Of a DNA stretch of 64,000 bases, positions 44,215-53,260 are shown one piece after another (position 1 is the stretch's first letter; every line of letters begins with the position of its first letter). The notes beneath the pieces were generated by a model, which did not search any database, was not told where the DNA came from, and worked only from the letters and a program-made list of their open reading frames with translations. The position numbers and the translations under genes were made by a program. The stretch is from Rhodobacteraceae bacterium D3-12 (GTDB lineage Bacteria > Pseudomonadota > Alphaproteobacteria > Rhodobacterales > Rhodobacteraceae), in contig CP104793.1 in NCBI GenBank assembly GCA_025916135.1, forward strand, positions 186,001-250,000, in the 5' to 3' direction.

Positions 44215-46827
44215 TTACTCGCCAGCGTAGCGTGCGTCGGGGCGGTAGGAGATGCTCTCGGATGCTTTGAAGCGACCGCCTTCGAGCTTCTCGATCTTGC
44301 CCTCGCGCAGCAGTTGCCCGAAAGAGCGCAGCCCGTCCTCACGCGAGAACTCGTCTTTTTCGACCTTGCGCACTTGGGTCATCAGCTGCGGGCGGGAGAA
44401 CTGTTCGCGACCTTCGACAAAGGAGAGGTAGGCAGCGGCGGCTTCGAGCAGTTCGGGCAGGCTGTTGGCGCCAACGCTTTCGGCGTAATCGGCGAATTCG
44501 CCTTCCGCGACCGGCTCTTCGCTTACGCCGGTGTCGGCCATGTCCACGCGACGCGGGCGGACGGGCTCTTGGGCCGCGGTTTCGGTGACATCAACGCGTT
44601 GTTCGGCAACCAGTTTGAGCGGAGCGGGACGCGAGGGTTCCGGGCGACGCGTGCGGGTTTTGACTGCCTCGGGGCGGCGCGGGCGCACCACGCTTTCGAG
44701 GTCATCGCGGTAGGCGACCGTGTCGGGCCCTTTGTCGTTCAGCGACTTGCCGGCGCTTTCTTCGGCCTTGGCGGCGGCAACGGCGGCGCGCAGGTGGGCG
44801 ATGGCGTTGCGGCGGCCTTTGCCGGTTTCCTCGTCCATCTGGTTGTCGGCTTCGGCGAAAATACGGCCCATTTCGTCTTCGGCATCCGCTTTGAAGGCGT
44901 TTTGCGCGCCTTGTTGCCCCTGCTCGGCGGCGTAGTCGTTTTCGTCGAGGCCGTCATCATCGGCGGCACCAAAGATGTTGTCGCCATTGTCATCACCACC
45001 GTCGGCAGCGGCGAGGCTGTCGTCGTGGCCAGTATCCGTGCCAGTATCTAGGCCTGCATCGGCATCAAGAGAGCCATCGAGATCGGCGACAGGAGCATAG
45101 TCGTCTGCGCTGTCGTCAGCTTCGGCGGCATCGCCACCCTCAGGGTTGAGCAGGCCATGCAACCGTTCGCTCAGGTCGTCGTCGCCGTCGATTTCTTCGT
45201 AGTCGTCTTCAAAACCGGTGAGATCAGCGGCCTGATCGTCTTGCGGCAGCTCGAGTTCGGCTTCGACGGCGGCGAGTTCATCGCGCAGCTCGGCTTCTTC
45301 TTCGGCGGAGAGGCTGGTGTCGGCGGCAGGATCGTCGCGCGCCACTTCGGCTTCTTCTTCGAGATCACCCGAGGCGATGGCAGCGTTAAAGACGCTGCGC
45401 TTCATCTTGATGATACGGGCGCGAATCGAGCCTGTTTTCTCAGGCTCTTCCGCAGGTGCGAGGTGTTCGCCGATGACGGGCGCCTCTGCGCTTGTGTCGA
45501 GGCTATCGTCGGCGTCAAACGTGTCGTCTGCGCCGTCGTCCGCCGCGATGAATTCTTCCGGGTCGAAAAGCGCGTCGTTGCTATCGTCAACCGCGAGGTC
45601 GTCGTCTAGATCGGTGTCCGTATCGTCGCTGTGGTCCTCGGCAATCGCGTCGGCTGGGGGCGGTGTGATGAGCGCCTCGGCAACGTCAGCGGGGGCTTCG
45701 GTTTCGACGGGTTCATCCGCGCCAAAACGATCGAGCAGAGCGGCGATGTCGCCGTCTGTGGTGTCGTTTGCGTCCTCTGCCGGGGCGTCGGAGGCAAGCT
45801 CGGCTTCGTCGTCGATGGCCAGCGCGGCTTCGAGTTCTTCATTGGTGTCAGCGAGGAAGTCGTCGGCGTGTTCATCTTCGGCAAGCAGCGGATCCGCGCT
45901 TTGCGAAACAACGGCGCGGATGCGGCGCAGCTTGGCGGCAACGCTGTCGGCTGGCTCATCGCTGATGGCGGCTTCTGCGGGATTGGCGAAGGCTTGCGGT
46001 GCGAATTCGCCAGAAACGTCGCCAGTGATGTCACCGGAGTCGTCGTCATAAAGCTCTTCTTCGTGCGCTTTTACTGGCGAATCTGCGGGCGCGTCGGTCT
46101 GAACCGCGTCAATTGCGATGTCGGTGTCGGTCTCTGCCTCGGCTTCATCTTCCACCTCGGTGGTCTGATCTTGAGCGGGCATATCGGCGAGGGGCGCCGC
46201 AGCGGGGGCGTCCTGTGTCAGGTTGACGGGAGCCATAGCCATTGCGATCGGCGTCCCTTCAGCCGGAGCAGCCTCCAGCGGAGCTTGGAACGCGGTGGGT
46301 TGGCTGTTTTGAACGGTCAGATCGTCTTCGGAAACCGGGGCGACCGGCGCAGAAGGCGCATCGGTTGCAGGTTCAGCTTTGGGCGCTTCAGGCTGCGAGC
46401 GTTCGGCTTGTGGCTGCGACTGGACTGGAGCTTCGTTCTCGGGCTCGGCGGGCTCGGTGCGTGCCTCGTCCGGGGTTTCGACTTGTGTCTCAACCTTTGT
46501 CTCAGCCTGTGTTTTGGCCGGTTCCTGGGCTGCGTCCTGAACGGCGGCGGCCGCGACGGGAAGGATCGAGCCGTGATCTGCACGCAGAACAATGCTGTTT
46601 TCTTCCATGCGGGCTTCGACGCGGCGAGCGATCTCTTTCTCGGCAATGCGCGCGAGCATTTCGGCGTCGGGGGTCGGTGGTTCGGCCCCGAAGTAGCGGT
46701 CATCCGCCGCGAGATCCCGAAAATACTCGGCGATCGCCTTCATCGTGCCGAAGGAATCATCGAATCCTTCAAGGGTGCACGAGAACGTGCCATATGAGAC
46801 TGTAAGGATCTTGTTGGTATCAACCAT
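44215..46827 (-). CDS. 870-residue acidic, mostly disordered protein of unknown function
   Basis: The N-terminal 75 residues (TNKILTVSYGTFSCTLEGFD, FGTMKAIAEYFRDLAADDRY) look like a compact folded domain, and residues about 777-870 a second one with a winged-helix feel (SFVEGREQFSRPQLMTQVRK, then FGQLLREGKIEKLEGGRFKA). The 700 residues between are Asp/Glu/Ala-rich (for example DDSGDITGDVSGEF and EEAELRDELAAVEAE) with short basic islands and no membrane segment. The gene reads as one intact frame with its own terminator. I believe similar proteins with the same ends occur in Rhodobacterales, sometimes annotated by chance as CheA or lipoprotein. A role as an acidic scaffold or nucleic-acid mimic is speculation. 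Confidence 0.8.
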   Translation of the reverse strand: MVDTNKILTVSYGTFSCTLEGFDDSFGTMKAIAEYFRDLAADDRYFGAEPPTPDAEMLARIAEKEIARRVEARMEENSIVLRADHGSILPVAAAAVQDAAQEPAKTQAETKVETQVETPDEARTEPAEPENEAPVQSQPQAERSQPEAPKAEPATDAPSAPVAPVSEDDLTVQNSQPTAFQAPLEAAPAEGTPIAMAMAPVNLTQDAPAAAPLADMPAQDQTTEVEDEAEAETDTDIAIDAVQTDAPADSPVKAHEEELYDDDSGDITGDVSGEFAPQAFANPAEAAISDEPADSVAAKLRRIRAVVSQSADPLLAEDEHADDFLADTNEELEAALAIDDEAELASDAPAEDANDTTDGDIAALLDRFGADEPVETEAPADVAEALITPPPADAIAEDHSDDTDTDLDDDLAVDDSNDALFDPEEFIAADDGADDTFDADDSLDTSAEAPVIGEHLAPAEEPEKTGSIRARIIKMKRSVFNAAIASGDLEEEAEVARDDPAADTSLSAEEEAELRDELAAVEAELELPQDDQAADLTGFEDDYEEIDGDDDLSERLHGLLNPEGGDAAEADDSADDYAPVADLDGSLDADAGLDTGTDTGHDDSLAAADGGDDNGDNIFGAADDDGLDENDYAAEQGQQGAQNAFKADAEDEMGRIFAEADNQMDEETGKGRRNAIAHLRAAVAAAKAEESAGKSLNDKGPDTVAYRDDLESVVRPRRPEAVKTRTRRPEPSRPAPLKLVAEQRVDVTETAAQEPVRPRRVDMADTGVSEEPVAEGEFADYAESVGANSLPELLEAAAAYLSFVEGREQFSRPQLMTQVRKVEKDEFSREDGLRSFGQLLREGKIEKLEGGRFKASESISYRPDARYAGE

Positions 46828-46968
46828 GTCAATGCTCGCCTAAAGATTTCTTAGTTGTGTAAACTTGTAATCTCCTATCCCAGTCGAAAGCGGCCCGATT
46901 CTTAGATGTTTAGCGTATCATTTCGTGACAAGAATGTGGCTAGTTTCCACTTTGGGAAACAATAACCC

Positions 46969-47660
46969 ATGAAATCGCCAATTGTTCACGATTCGAGATC
47001 AATAACCTTGGTTGGTGGCGGAAAGGTGAGAAAATCCTTGCTTTGCGCAGCGATTGATCACGCTCCGAGGATAGTAGCAGCAGATGGGGCCGCGCAAGAG
47101 GTGCTGCGCCACGGGTTTATGCCCGAAGCGGTCATTGGCGATTTTGATTCCCTCAGCGAGGCCAGCAAGCGCCGTATTTCGCAGGATCGCCTGCATGAGA
47201 TCAGCGAGCAGGATAGCACGGATTTCGAGAAATGCCTGAGCCGGATTGAGGCGCCGCTTGTTCTTGGGGTTGGATTTGAGGGGGGCGGTTGGACCATCAG
47301 CTGGCGGCGTTGCATGGTTTGATGCGCTACCCGGAGCGGCTGTGTGTGTTGTTGGGCAAACGCGATCTTGTGTTTCTGGCTCCGCCGGAGATCAGGTTGG
47401 ACCTGCCGGAGGGTGCGCGGTTTTCGCTGTTTCCGATGGCGCGGGTCAAGGCGGTGTCCGAGGGGTTGCGCTGGGCTGTGGACGGGCTGGACCTTGCGCC
47501 GGGCGAGACGATCGGCACGTCAAACATGGTGACCGGGCCTGTCAGGCTTGGGGTGGATCGACCCGGTTTGTTGGTTATTCTGCCGGTGGAACAGATGCCT
47601 TTGGTGTTGCCGGTGCTGGAGCAACCGGAACTGGCGCGCTGGACCGCTCGGTCAGGATGA
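46969..47660 (+). CDS. thiN: thiamine pyrophosphokinase, frameshifted
   Basis: Converts thiamine and ATP to thiamine diphosphate and AMP. The N-terminal half has ITLVGGGKVRKSLL, RIVAADGAAQEVLRHG, EAVIGDFDSL and EQDSTDFEKCLSRIEA. At the run of G (47280-47285) one base is missing; with it the sequence reads GFEGGRLDHQLAALHGLMRY, restoring the family GGRxDH motif, and continues to the stop at 47660, giving about 230 residues. No TPP riboswitch was seen upstream. The 3' end overlaps the convergent EamA gene by 86 bases. Confidence 0.92.
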
Positions 47661-48531
47661 TAAACAGGCCGGCGGCGATGGTGATGGCGATTCCAACGAG
47701 CGCCATGTCATTGGGCCAGTCGCCGAAGACCTCCCAGCCGATCAGGGCGGCGATGGGTATTTCAAGATATTGCATCGGCGCAAGGGTGGCAGAGGGCGCG
47801 TGGCGCAGGGACCATGTCATCAGCAGATGCGCCATTGTGCCAAGGACGCCGATGCTGATCAGCAATGTGATCTCGGTCAGGTTGGGTGCGACATAGGCGA
47901 GCGGCGCGATGTCGAGTTGTGTGCCGATGATCAGCACGGGCAACAGGAACACACTTGCCATAACACCGCTGACGGCCTGAAGACCGATCGGGTCGCTATC
48001 CCGCGCGATTTTGCGGGTGATAAGCATGAAGAAAGCGAAGTTGAGCGCCACGCCCAGCGGAAGAAGCGCGGCCCAGCCGACGGCAACAAAGCTTGGCTGA
48101 ACAACGAGAAGCGTGCCGCCGAAACCCACAACGGCCCCGAACAGGCGGCGGCGTCCGACGTGCTCTTTCAGGACATAGCGCCCCAATACCAGCATGATGA
48201 AGGGCATGACAAAGGCAATGGCCACCGCATCGGCCAAAGGCAGGTATTGCAGTGCCGCGAACATCAACCCGATGCCGATCACATGCAGCACTGTGCGCAG
48301 GCTGGCGAGGAAGAGCACGTTGCCGCGCATCCGCCATGGGCGGTTGGTGAGCATGATCACAGGAATGAGGAGCGCCACCTGCACCGCAAAGCGAAAGAAC
48401 AGCAGTAGACCGATGGAAACGGATTCGCCCAGCACTTTGGCGACGGCGTCGCTTATGGGGGCGACGATGCAGAACCCGAGCATCAGGGTTATACCAAGGA
48501 GGGGGCGGTCGGCAGTCATAAGCCGGGACAT
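47575..48531 (-). CDS. EamA/DMT-superfamily transporter
   Basis: A 318-residue inner-membrane carrier with ten hydrophobic helices in two EamA repeats (first from ITLMLGFCIVAPISDAVAKV, second from ALLPLGVALNFAFFMLITRK). The polar C-terminal tail ends in a proline/alanine-rich stretch (VPVAPAPATPKASV). Substrate unknown; homologues export amino acids or drugs. An ATG at 48519 is an alternative start. It overlaps the 3' end of thiN by 86 bases on the opposite strand. Confidence 0.9.
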   Translation of the reverse strand: MSRLMTADRPLLGITLMLGFCIVAPISDAVAKVLGESVSIGLLLFFRFAVQVALLIPVIMLTNRPWRMRGNVLFLASLRTVLHVIGIGLMFAALQYLPLADAVAIAFVMPFIMLVLGRYVLKEHVGRRRLFGAVVGFGGTLLVVQPSFVAVGWAALLPLGVALNFAFFMLITRKIARDSDPIGLQAVSGVMASVFLLPVLIIGTQLDIAPLAYVAPNLTEITLLISIGVLGTMAHLLMTWSLRHAPSATLAPMQYLEIPIAALIGWEVFGDWPNDMALVGIAITIAAGLFIILTERSSAPVPVAPAPATPKASVPPAE

Positions 48532-48615
48532 TAGGGGGAATAGATGACCAAGGCAACTATACCAGAGATTGAATTGCGGCCCCGCAATTACGGGGCGATT
48601 TCCGGTTAGGAAAGC

Positions 48616-49988
48616 TCAGCAATTGGGGACGTTAACGGCGAGGCCGCCCAGCGAGGTTTCCTTGTATTTTTCGCTCATATCCGCGCCGGTCTGGCGCATG
48701 GTTTCGATGCAGGCGTCGAGCGGGACGCGGTGGGTTCCGTCACCGCGCAGAGCCAGAGACGCAGCAGAAACCGCTTTGATTGCGCCAAGGCCGTTGCGTT
48801 CGATGCAAGGCACTTGCACCAGTCCTTTGACCGGGTCGCAGGTCATGCCGAGGTGATGTTCGAGCGCGATTTCGGCGGCGTTTTCGATTTGGGCCGGGGT
48901 GCCGCCCATGACGGCGCAGAGTCCGGCTGCGGCCATGGCGGCGGCAGAGCCGACTTCGGCCTGACAGCCCGCTTCGGCGCCGGAAATCGAGGCGTTGTAT
49001 TTGACCAGCCCGCCGATGGCGGCTGCGGTGAGCAGGAACTCTTGGATTTTTGAGGGGGCCGCGCCGGGGACATGGTCAAGCCAGTAGCGGATCACGGCGG
49101 GCATGACCCCGGCGGCGCCATTGGTGGGGGCGGTGACGACCTGACCGCCGGCGGCGTTTTCTTCGTTCACCGCCATGGCATAGGCAGAGATCCAGTCGTT
49201 GATCGTATGCGGCGCATTGAGGTTCATGCCGCGCTCTGCCTCGAGTTGGTCGCGGATTGATTTGGCGCGGCGCTTGACGGCGAGGCCACCGGGGAGTTCG
49301 CCTTCGGCTTCAAGGCCGCGGGTGATGCAATCGTCCATGACCTGCCAGATGCGGGCGGTGCCCTTGGAGAGCGATTGCGCGCAGCCGCGCGAGATCTCGT
49401 TTTCGCGTTTCATATCGGCAATGGTTTTGCCCGAGTGTTCGGCCATCTCAAGCATCTCGGCGGCGGATTTGAAGGGGTAGGGCACGAGCGGGCCAGTGTC
49501 GGTGTCTTTGCCCGCTTCGAGTTCGGCAGCGGTGAGGACAAAGCCGCCGCCAACGGAATAGTAGGTTTCCTGCAGGGTCACGTCGCCTTGGGCATCGGTG
49601 GCCATGAGGACCATGCCATTGGCGTGGCCGGGAAGCGGCGGACCGTAGTCAAAGATCAGGTCTTCTTTGGGGTGAAAATGTAGTTCGGGCAGGCCGGGGG
49701 GGTGATCCTGTGGCTTTCGCGGATTGCGGCAAGGGTGGCTTCGGCCTTGTCGTGGTCATAGCTGTCGGGTTCAAACCCGGCGAGGCCGAGGATGGTTGCG
49801 CGGTCGGTGGCATGGCCGACGCCGGTAAAGGCGAGCGAGCCATGCAGCGAGCCACGCAGCCCGGCAAAGACAAAGGGCGAGGCGCGCATTTGGTCGAGAA
49901 AGCGGGCAGCGGCCACCATGGGCCCCATGGTATGGGACGAAGACGGGCCGACGCCCACTTTGAACATTTCGAAGACGGAAAGGAACAT
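48616..49988 (-). CDS. sdaA: L-serine dehydratase, iron-sulfur type, single chain, frameshifted
   Basis: Deaminates L-serine to pyruvate and ammonia using a 4Fe-4S cluster. From the ATG at 49988 it reads MFLSVFEMFKVGVGPSSSHT, the beta-domain signature; the C-terminal alpha domain has AYAMAVNEENAAGGQVVTAP, SGAEAGCQAEVG and HHLGMTCDPVKGLVQVPCIE, with the three cluster cysteines. The frame breaks in the run of seven G (49696-49702). One added base gives ITPPGLPELHFHPKEDLIFD and joins the halves into about 457 residues, the usual single-chain length. Its start touches the stop of the GST gene, so the two are cotranscribed. Confidence 0.94.
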
Positions 49989-50693
49989 CTAGGTTGCGCT
50001 TCCTTCTGGTGGGGTGGCGTGGATGGGGCGGGTGAAGGGCGTTTCGCCCAGCCCTTCGGCAAGGATGGCGCGCCCAACGCTGGGGCGCTGTTCGATCCGC
50101 GCCGCATGGGCGGCCAGATGCGGCGTGTCGGAAAGCGAGAACCAAGCCGTGCCGCCGCTGGGGTAAAGCGCGGCCCACCGCAGGAGCGGCGGCAAGTAGA
50201 GATCAAGCGCCGAGACCGGAATGGCATTGAAATAGGGCGGGTGGGTTGCGGCGAGATTATCGAGCGCTTGCAGGTGCGTTTTAAGCGCGCTTTGCATGGT
50301 GGCGCTGAGCGCGGCTTGGTGGGTAGGGTCGGCGCCGGCGTATTTGGCGGGATAGAACAGCATTCGCAGGCCGGGGTGGAGCGTGTTCGACAAAAAGAAC
50401 AGCCATTTGAGGAAATCACCGCGCTCAGGCGCATCGGGTGCGGGGGCCAGCACGCCGTGTGTGTCAGCGAGCCAGAGCAGGATTGCGCCAGTTTCGAAGA
50501 TCGCTCCGTTAGGGGTTTCCAGCACCGGGATCAGCCCATGTGGATTGAGAGAGCGATAAGCCGCAGACGCCTGTGCATTGGCCGCGCGGTCAACGAGGGC
50601 GGTCTCATACGGCAGGCCGAGTTCCTCTAACGCCAGCCGCACGATGAGCGACGCGTTGTCAGGGGCGTAATGCAGGCGGTAGGTCGGGGTCAT
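49989..50693 (-). CDS. glutathione S-transferase family protein
   Basis: A 234-residue protein from the ATG at 50693. The N-terminal thioredoxin-like domain has YRLHYAPDNASLIVRLALEE, then LIPVLETPNGAIFETGAILL, the cis-Pro and the E/T-x-GAIL glutathione-binding motif. The all-alpha C-terminal half follows (LKWLFFLSNTLHPGLRMLFY). The subclass was not assigned. It is upstream of sdaA in an operon, and divergent from rpiA with 219 bases between them. Confidence 0.9.
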   Translation of the reverse strand: MTPTYRLHYAPDNASLIVRLALEELGLPYETALVDRAANAQASAAYRSLNPHGLIPVLETPNGAIFETGAILLWLADTHGVLAPAPDAPERGDFLKWLFFLSNTLHPGLRMLFYPAKYAGADPTHQAALSATMQSALKTHLQALDNLAATHPPYFNAIPVSALDLYLPPLLRWAALYPSGGTAWFSLSDTPHLAAHAARIEQRPSVGRAILAEGLGETPFTRPIHATPPEGSAT

Positions 50694-50912
50694 TGACGAG
50701 TCCGGCTTAGGATTGGCGGTGGTCGTGGAGGGGCTTTTGGTGAGTTGTGGATGGCATTGTTTCCTATCGGAAACACAACCGCCCGCAAGGTCAAGGCGAT
50801 TTCGGGCGTGTTGGGGTGCAATAAGCTCTGTTTCGGGTGGAATTCGCACTCGCGCGACGCGGCCAAGTCTCCTATAACCCCTCACGGGGACGATATTACG
50901 GAGATGCTGCCA

Positions 50913-51701
50913 ATGACCGGGGAACTTTCACCCATCGACAAGGCCAAGTTTGTGGCCGCAAAACGCGCCGCCGAAATGGTGGAAGACGGGATGCGCGTCG
51001 GGCTGGGCACCGGCAGCACGGCGGCGTGGCTGGTGCGCTGCATTGGCGAAATGGTGCGCGACGATGGATTGAAGATTCGCGGCGTTCCAACATCGACACG
51101 CACAGCCGAGCTGGCGCGGGACGTAGGGATCGAGGTGATTTCGCTGGACGAGGCGAAATGGCTGGACCTGACGATTGACGGCGCGGATGAATTTGATGCC
51201 GATCTGAACCTGATCAAGGGTGGCGGCGGCGCATTGTTGCAGGAAAAGATTGTGGCCACGGCGAGCGACCAGATGGTTGTGATCACCGACGCCAGCAAAG
51301 AGGTCGAGGCGCTGGGTGCGTTCCCGCTTCCTGTTGAGGTGATTCCGTTTGGTTGGCAGACCACCAAGGCGCTGATCGAGGAGACGTTGATCAGCATGGA
51401 CGTGCTGGGCCGCCAGACCACGTTGCGGATGAATGGCTCGGTTCCCTATATCACCGACGAGGGCAATCACATCATCGACCTGCATCTGAACCGGATCGGA
51501 CACGCGCGCCAATTGGCGATGGTGTTGAACCAGATGCCGGGTGTCGTGGAAAACGGGCTGTTCATTGATATCTGCGACACGGTGGTCATCGGCTATGGCG
51601 ATGGTCGGGTTGTGGTGCGTGATATCAACGAAGGCACCGAGGAAGAGAACCGGCTCGACTTTGTCGAGGATGACAATCTCTTTACCGATCTGGCGGATTA
51701 A
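50913..51701 (+). CDS. rpiA: ribose-5-phosphate isomerase A
   Basis: Interconverts ribose 5-phosphate and ribulose 5-phosphate in the pentose phosphate pathway. The start at 50913 (MTGELSPIDKAKFVAAKRAA) has GGAG nine bases upstream; an ATG at 50904 also fits but lacks this spacing. The 262-residue protein has VGLGTGSTAAWLVR, TIDGADEFDADLNLIKGGGG and EKIVATASDQMVVI, the conserved active-site segments. First gene of the rpiA-gor neighbourhood. Confidence 0.96.
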   Translation: MTGELSPIDKAKFVAAKRAAEMVEDGMRVGLGTGSTAAWLVRCIGEMVRDDGLKIRGVPTSTRTAELARDVGIEVISLDEAKWLDLTIDGADEFDADLNLIKGGGGALLQEKIVATASDQMVVITDASKEVEALGAFPLPVEVIPFGWQTTKALIEETLISMDVLGRQTTLRMNGSVPYITDEGNHIIDLHLNRIGHARQLAMVLNQMPGVVENGLFIDICDTVVIGYGDGRVVVRDINEGTEEENRLDFVEDDNLFTDLAD

Positions 51702-51822
51702 GGCGTTTCCTACGCTGTTTACCTGTAGAAGCGTCGGAAAACCTCTGGCGATGGGGTGGACTTGGGCGCGGGATGGCATACATCAGTGCGACGGTGCTGG
51801 AAAAGCGAAAGGCCGGGAATAG

Positions 51823-53184
51823 ATGAGCGATTTCGACTACGATCTTTTTGTTATTGGTGGCGGTTCGGGCGGCGTGCGCGCGGCGCGGGTGGCCGCGAGC
51901 GAAACCGGGGCCAAGGTCGCATTGGCCGAAGAGGACCGCTATGGCGGGACCTGTGTGATCCGCGGTTGTGTGCCCAAGAAACTGATGGTGTTCGCCAGCG
52001 AGTTCGCGCCAATGATGCAAGACGCCGCCGCCTATGGTTGGGACGTTCAGGCAGGCGGGTTTGATTGGCAAAAATTCCACGGATCCCTCACCGATGAGTT
52101 GGACCGGTTGGAAGGGATTTACCGCAACATCCTCAAGAACAACGGGGTTGAGACGTTCGATGCGCGCGCCCGTCTGGTGGATGCTCATACGGTTGAATTG
52201 TCCAGCGGAGAGCGCAAGACCGCCAAACATATCCTGCTTGCCATGGGTGGACGGCCCGTGAAGGCGGGCATTCAGGGCGAGGAACATGCGATCACCTCGA
52301 ACGAGATTTTCCATCTGCCGGAGCTGCCCAAAAACATCCTGATCCTTGGCGGCGGTTATATCGCCTGTGAATTCGCCGGAATCCTGAACGGGCTGGGCGT
52401 CGAAGTGACGCAGTACTACCGCGGCGCGCAGATCCTGCGCGGGTTTGACGACGAAGCGCGTGGGCTGGTGAGCGAAGAGATGATCCGCGGAGGGATCAAC
52501 CTGCATCTCGGGACCAACGTGCTTGAGATGGAAAAGACCGACAGCGGTATCCGCGTCAAATCGACCAATGGCGACGAGCGCGAGTTCGACGTGGTGATGT
52601 TTGCCACGGGACGCGCCCCGAATACCGAGGACATGGGGCTGGAGGAGATCGGCGTGAAGCTGGGCCGTAAGGGCGAGGTTTTGGTCGATGACTATAGCCA
52701 GACCAGCGTGCCGTCGATCTATGCAGTGGGCGATGTGACTGACCGGGTGAACCTGACTCCGGTGGCGATTCGCGAGGGGATGGCCTTTGTAGAAACGGTG
52801 TTCAAAGGCAATCCGACCAAGCCCGATCACGAGCTGATCCCGACTGCGATTTTCACCCAGCCCGAAATGGGCACCGTGGGAATGAGCGAGGAAGAGGCGC
52901 GTGATAAGGGGCCAATCGAGGTTTATTGCACCAGCTTCCGCCCGATGCAGACCATGTTTGCGGGGCGCGAGGATCGGGTTTTGATGAAGCTGGTCGTCTG
53001 CGCCGATACGCGCAAGGTTCTTGGCTGTCATATTGTGGCGCCGGGGGCCGGTGAGATGATACAACTTGCCGGAATCGCCGTGAAGATGGGCGCGACCAAG
53101 GAAGACTTTGACCGGACGGTCGCGGTACACCCGACCATGAGCGAAGAGATCGTTACCATGAAGGCTCCGACGCGAACAGCGTAG
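51823..53184 (+). CDS. gor: glutathione-disulfide reductase
   Basis: NADPH-dependent reductase that keeps glutathione reduced. The 453-residue flavoprotein has the FAD motif DLFVIGGGSGGVRAARVAAS, redox cysteines C44 and C49 in GGTCVIRGCVPKKL, the NADPH motif ILILGGGYIACEFAGILNGL, and the C-terminal DRTVAVHPTMSEEIVTM with the catalytic His-Glu pair. Length is usual. Possibly cotranscribed with rpiA, 121 bases upstream. Confidence 0.97.
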   Translation: MSDFDYDLFVIGGGSGGVRAARVAASETGAKVALAEEDRYGGTCVIRGCVPKKLMVFASEFAPMMQDAAAYGWDVQAGGFDWQKFHGSLTDELDRLEGIYRNILKNNGVETFDARARLVDAHTVELSSGERKTAKHILLAMGGRPVKAGIQGEEHAITSNEIFHLPELPKNILILGGGYIACEFAGILNGLGVEVTQYYRGAQILRGFDDEARGLVSEEMIRGGINLHLGTNVLEMEKTDSGIRVKSTNGDEREFDVVMFATGRAPNTEDMGLEEIGVKLGRKGEVLVDDYSQTSVPSIYAVGDVTDRVNLTPVAIREGMAFVETVFKGNPTKPDHELIPTAIFTQPEMGTVGMSEEEARDKGPIEVYCTSFRPMQTMFAGREDRVLMKLVVCADTRKVLGCHIVAPGAGEMIQLAGIAVKMGATKEDFDRTVAVHPTMSEEIVTMKAPTRTA

Positions 53185-53260
53185 GGACAACTTGAAATTC
53201 CCGGTGAAACTGCACAGGTAGTGCGCAACCGGACGACATATATAGAGAGGATGGCTATAG

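Noticed and set aside
45631-46797. 388-residue open frame antisense to the acidic protein gene
   Set aside because: Valine/phenylalanine/glycine-rich composition is the complement of Asp/Glu/Ala codons.
46828-46968. TPP riboswitch before thiN
   Set aside because: No CTGAGA or ACCTGA-type conserved blocks of the THI element were seen in the leader.
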